Positions 7,701 to 8,665 of a stretch of 8,665 nt of DNA are shown in pieces. This DNA comes from an uncultured Bacilli bacterium. Its GTDB lineage: Bacteria; Bacillota_I; Bacilli_A; RF39; UBA660. The stretch is from assembly GCA_949840855.1 (NCBI GenBank), contig CATKYP010000031.1:1-8665 (forward strand), written 5' to 3'. Position 1 is the stretch's first letter; each line of letters opens with the position of its first letter. The translations under genes and the position numbers were made by a program. The notes under the pieces were generated by a model. That model saw only the letters and a list, made by a program, of their open reading frames with translations, was not told where the DNA came from and did not search any database.

Positions 7701-8665
7701 ATCAACTTTATAAGAAATTTGATATCTTCCATCATCAAGTTTAGTAACTGCATAATCTTTTTCATTAACAGTAATACTAGTAATATTATTAGTTTTATTT
7801 GTATTAATCTTATAAGTAAGTAATACATTACTTTCTTTCTCATAATATACTTTATCACTAGTAGCTTCAACTACTTCTGCTTTTGCATTAGCTTCAATTT
7901 CTTTATTTGCTAAAACAACATTTTCTGATATATCACTACCAGCTGGACCTAAAACATAATTAGCTAAAATATTTACTTTATATTTTGATGTTAATACCCC
8001 CCCAAATACTTTAGAAATACCGCTAATGTTTTTAATTGCTTGAGCAGGTAATGTAATATAATCAACTATTTCATTTTTATCATTTAATAAATTAATAGTA
8101 ATAAGTGTTAAAGCCTCATCATTATCTTTGATATCAAAGTCAACTTTAACTTTATTATTTGTAGTATCCTCAACTACTTCCAAATTAGAAATGACTGGAA
8201 TATCTTTTAAAACTGTAATATCTAAAGCTTGTTTAACATCAAACTTCTTACCATTTGATAAAGTAATTGCTTCAATATTAATAGTATGCAATCCAACTTG
8301 AGTAAAACCAGGAATATCTGCAACATATTTTCCATTCTCAACTCTTAAATTATAATCTTTTCCATCAATTCTAATCTTAGATGGCATATTTGAAGTTGCA
8401 TTAGAGCTATCAAACATAATTGTAACTTCTTTATTTTTATTAAATTTTACACTTTCCAAATTATTATCATAAGTTTTAAAATTAGTTGCTTTAAAGTCAT
8501 AATCAATATTAAGCTGTAATTCACTATCTAAACTAACAACACCAATAACATCTTTATCTGTAATAGTTAAATCAGAAGTCAAATTATAATTAGCATTAAT
8601 CTTAACTGTATAATTCATATTTTCTTTAACAGATATCTTTATATTATTGTTACCACTCTTAATTA
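1737..8665 (-). CDS. Giant M26-like (IgA1-protease/Zmp-type) zinc metallopeptidase, 5' end outside the window, premature stop at 3' end
   Basis: A probable surface or secreted zinc endopeptidase. Residues are numbered from the internal Met at 8618; the frame stays open for 15 more codons to the window edge, so the signal peptide and any N-terminal anchor lie outside. Domains in order: Ig-like two-part repeats (to about 660), a linker (660-745), a GLUG beta-helix (745-1056), a linker, a catalytic region (about 1195-1870), and a second GLUG beta-helix region (1880-2293). The zinc site is HEFEH (H1563, E1564, H1567) with E1587 as likely third ligand, 20 residues after the second His; this spacing fits IgA1-type proteases. 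The segment FEMLGYAGVDGYVTYG (1767-1782) also resembles the C-terminal M26 region. There is no LPXTG or membrane tail at the visible C-terminus; streptococcal relatives anchor through an N-terminal LPXTG, which may apply here. The substrate is unknown and IgA is not implied. The M26-like assignment is firm at motif level; exact subfamily is less sure. Confidence 0.9.
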   Translation of the reverse strand, partial: IKSGNNNIKISVKENMNYTVKINANYNLTSDLTITDKDVIGVVSLDSELQLNIDYDFKATNFKTYDNNLESVKFNKNKEVTIMFDSSNATSNMPSKIRIDGKDYNLRVENGKYVADIPGFTQVGLHTINIEAITLSNGKKFDVKQALDITVLKDIPVISNLEVVEDTTNNKVKVDFDIKDNDEALTLITINLLNDKNEIVDYITLPAQAIKNISGISKVFGGVLTSKYKVNILANYVLGPAGSDISENVVLANKEIEANAKAEVVEATSDKVYYEKESNVLLTYKINTNKTNNITSITVNEKDYAVTKLDDGRYQISYKVDNSSGVKSLKATMITYDNNITATINNTVKVEVLKDILTVTNYKQIDDVKNSKVTLKFDVIDNDNSFISGKAMFTKKSDNTVITKNITKGYNSLEFDAVQLEKYDFVIKATYDRDTNALTDVNDNRIVDSNLFTQEVQLILDYNVTVNDIVTSKGNINSKYFEKDEDIVVSFKSSNTANYEVAEVTINNKAYTVTKIDDHYQVTIPGFDKIGVNTITIEKVKLSNTKEFNIDSNNTTQIEVLKTVPSIKEFSNDEDNYGDVSVKFDVIDTDKTIVHGKVIISNDNGNIKEQELIIGSNVIKFSPKEQENYFVKVIADYDLDSNKLDNDSNYYKDAVLLENEISFGKRKFQIKDIVSSTVYVQTSDGVKEASSIKIADLNNLDNYIVKVKAKDMPVFYTTIEEYRIDNNKLKLILKYDDIIQYNGSKKQNKLEIEYGTVKDGVVEGTSLELLIKKMEENPSGTFELTKDYDASFISNGQLSVVSSKFTGTLNGNGYKISNLNKPFFNELEGATIKNLVFSNVSLSGANSKGTIANIATDTEITNVHIKGLQFTTGADHSAGMIGEATNTNINKSSVTDFVITTSGKIRISAMIGRLTDGTIKNSYVKGSIHSTQAKDGNGIGGVLGHGYGDIRIENCISKIEITNNAGPRLNGSIVGIFDSKSSVLKNNVSLSTGTNFYSIHGHEPYSDATNNYELKDSGLASNASGNRVISIAKESINSNFYKNDANFDETIWDLSGTSFDKLPILKNDDPNGIDTEATDNASVYIPDHNRIKKVSGYSSSKKILYHNIFKLMPYYDAKYLVEDGSKFSDSDILNTKVIRYVMPYSNGKLLTYLTSENYNTITDIKVVFDDYKISNYKVNFSELNQNISIYNIEELGITYAPNKYVIKNDSPIIETLKNHIVELDYATVLEPLTAAADARHYKDHYNEVIKASALNIALQLLQNDEENVLTINNEVLNNKIREQLIDGGRFDKMIYAYNYYDRWYSFEIGGTRVSDILLFENKMFKDTNTLDNFVNEVFIGNLGVNVTDGFFKSNISKYTSSSELKYFLDYIITNIGGYDDVNDWFTEYFGARNILSEFGVDKNPDILYRAWYQIKKNSRMILPIITLPADCTYIVSGPAHLQIGPSQLYHKDVNTAAGRAAVQKKVNDHSTLVKRHLSTLAGSFDPGKWNNYCIMVYDCTRIITGYKNSYFPGTNIVIGTSPVYTQGKVGQNYPFFKNFSEVLGLWQPSGSAAGVGNTAGFLWFIARPGLTNFDTWTHEFEHALFDKIMLFQAGTRFKYGLETLTEGNVEQNGVWSENNLVQDVGPYYFNTTFDLNKEGNATQNLSPARIDTREKLENYFKGQQNALDLLDYIEGKAFIRLTPEQQARVATRMNQSGGWSTWGAITAAQAEQMNLTSLESLYDNRIIIRPENAWGVSVRGLKVINSIGTNDYGFESVWVNRWYIGHNDNGMPDAFSAKRNYFEMLGYAGVDGYVTYGRGSTKTDLDAIQKITKSVTGTAMNWKEYKMSRYATVEENIRNNKYIDVDYMIERFYQALSSDTNRNATSRTNLRKIYYHYLKSVTNDFVDDPLGTTVEVNHIKTAEELVEKINAQPYGYYVLDNDIDFSHMTTNVTQTFMGRLDGNGHKIIGNTLPIFNKIRYGYVGNIKFENTNIPKTISNAGALSYRSEMSTIEKIDVSNLKMNFGGRNDLSLIGGTVSNVVTRDCTVEKLTYHITSADDMAKLNEDPSGIYILDNDIDFTGKIYSEGSVVTAQFNGKIDGNGHTFSNLTNASLFANFRGTAENFTIRDFSNIRPGNTESSNFACAFAKQTYTSTVRNAKFENITLSGYNNVAVLSGMDGRDNANSVFENISVKNANVTGSGVYVSTFVGRKYGGKISNVFVQGTLNVTSTENGGLVGALQQNGSIVENVVTDVSVTKTSNTYNNLGNSVFNASVIGNIYNTPVVKNTIAFGNMTGYVAADGTKFIPYKFTGAVEEQVIAGLTNCYEVL
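1740..2981 (-). other. Second GLUG-type beta-helix region, after the catalytic domain
   Basis: Residues about 1880-2293 hold two entry motifs in series: YYVLDNDIDFSHM with FMGRLDGNGHKIIGN (1901-1935), and IYILDNDIDFTGK with FNGKIDGNGHTFSNL (2035-2073). Rungs such as STFVGRKYGGKISNVFVQG and GGLVGALQQNGSIVENVVTD follow. The first of the two helices looks short (about 1901-2010), the second full length. The terminal cap of the second helix lies beyond the TAA at 1737. Confidence 0.8.
3009..5036 (-). other. M26-like catalytic region
   Basis: Residues about 1195-1870; the borders are approximate. The region has a helical first part (1195-1400), then a glycine- and aromatic-rich stretch leading to the zinc site at 1563-1587, and a C-terminal part with ESLYDNRIIIRPE, VWVNRWYIGHND and RNYFEMLGYAGVDGYVTYG. 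Three cysteines (C1416, C1478, C1484) occur before the zinc site and could form a disulfide if the protein is exported. No stop or frameshift breaks the region and the catalytic Glu is present, so activity is expected. Confidence 0.8.
3918..3932 (-). other. HEXXH zinc-binding and catalytic motif (HEFEH)
   Basis: The codons give H1563-E-F-E-H1567, in the context DTWTHEFEHALFDK. The two His would bind zinc and E1564 would be the general base. The likely third ligand is E1587, codon GAG at 3858-3860, in YGLETLTEG; E1591 is the alternative. Confidence 0.9.
5451..6386 (-). other. First GLUG-type parallel beta-helix, before the catalytic domain
   Basis: Residues about 745-1056. It begins with the entry motif SGTFELTKDYDASF and FTGTLNGNGYKISNL (790-804), then several GLUG-like rungs: AGMIGEATNTNINKSSVTDF, SAMIGRLTDGTIKNSYVKG and GGVLGHGYGDIRIENCISK. 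It closes with FYKN and FDETIW (1025-1037) and LPILK. A beta-helix before the protease domain is normal for M26-type proteins. Confidence 0.8.
6639..8665 (-). repeat. Three and a half tandem ~205-residue Ig-like repeats in the protease N-terminal part
   Basis: The protein repeats a unit of two beta-rich halves. The units are about residues 46-252 (7863-8483), 253-459 (7242-7862) and 460-660 (6639-7241), preceded by the end of a further unit that runs off the window. The first half carries a pattern like ITSITVNEKDYAVTKLDDG and ends in xVEVLKDxP. The second half carries VKFDVIDxD and ends in YxVKVxAxYDLDSN. The copies have diverged, so this is an old protein-level duplication. Such arrays commonly act as stalks or binding modules in surface proteins; that role is inference. 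The upstream piece (SGNNNIKISVKENMNYTVKI) matches the end of a second half and shows that Met 8618 is internal. Confidence 0.85.
7997..8003 (-). repeat. G7 homopolymer in the protease coding strand
   Basis: Seven consecutive C on the plus strand (G7 in the coding strand) within codons for F205-G-G-V208. This is out of character in such an AT-rich gene. The repeat homology continues in the same frame on both sides, so the visible length of seven keeps the frame open. Gain or loss of one G would truncate the protein before its catalytic region. Confidence 0.75.

Noticed and set aside
7676..7870. Minus-strand ORF of 64 codons
   Set aside because: It is an out-of-frame shadow of the Ig-like repeat region with low-complexity Leu/Ile/Lys composition.
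1..8665. Alternative genetic code with TGA as tryptophan (Mollicutes-like)
   Set aside because: The tryptophan codons checked are TGG, and no in-frame TGA occurs in the protease or recombinase frames.
1..8665. CRISPR array, tRNA or rRNA genes
   Set aside because: No regular short direct repeats with spacers were seen, and almost the whole window is occupied by coding sequence.

Overview
The window is AT-rich, uses TGG for tryptophan and shows no TGA reassignment in the reading frames I followed. It has Gram-positive-type ribosome-binding sites (AAGGAGG). The protein families (a large serine recombinase and an M26/Zmp-like surface metalloprotease) point to a low-GC Bacillota, probably host- or gut-associated. 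I cannot place it to genus.

All genes lie on the minus strand and read from right to left. From the right edge to about 1578 runs one giant gene for a secreted or surface multidomain zinc metallopeptidase related to the IgA1-protease/Zmp (M26) family. Its 5' end is outside the window: the reading frame stays open to the last base, and the methionine at 8618 is internal. In protein order it has about three copies of a ~205-residue two-part Ig-like repeat, a GLUG-type parallel beta-helix, a catalytic region with HEFEH plus a glutamate 20 residues later, and a second GLUG beta-helix region. An in-frame TAA at 1737-1739 stops translation. The same frame then continues for 52 clearly homologous codons to a second TAA at 1578-1580, and a terminator hairpin follows directly.

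After the terminator (1519-1569) comes a small two-gene unit. It holds a 48-residue acidic ORF with a strong ribosome-binding site, overlapping by 20 bases a large serine recombinase gene that runs off the left edge. The recombinase has its catalytic domain, recombinase domain, zinc ribbon and the start of a coiled coil.

The recombinase suggests the left side belongs to a mobile or invertible element whose boundary may lie near the end of the protease gene; this is inference. The strongest observations are the premature stop in the protease, the beta-helix modules on both sides of the catalytic domain, and a G7 tract in the coding strand that could act as a phase-variation switch. There is no gene-free stretch longer than about 105 bases.
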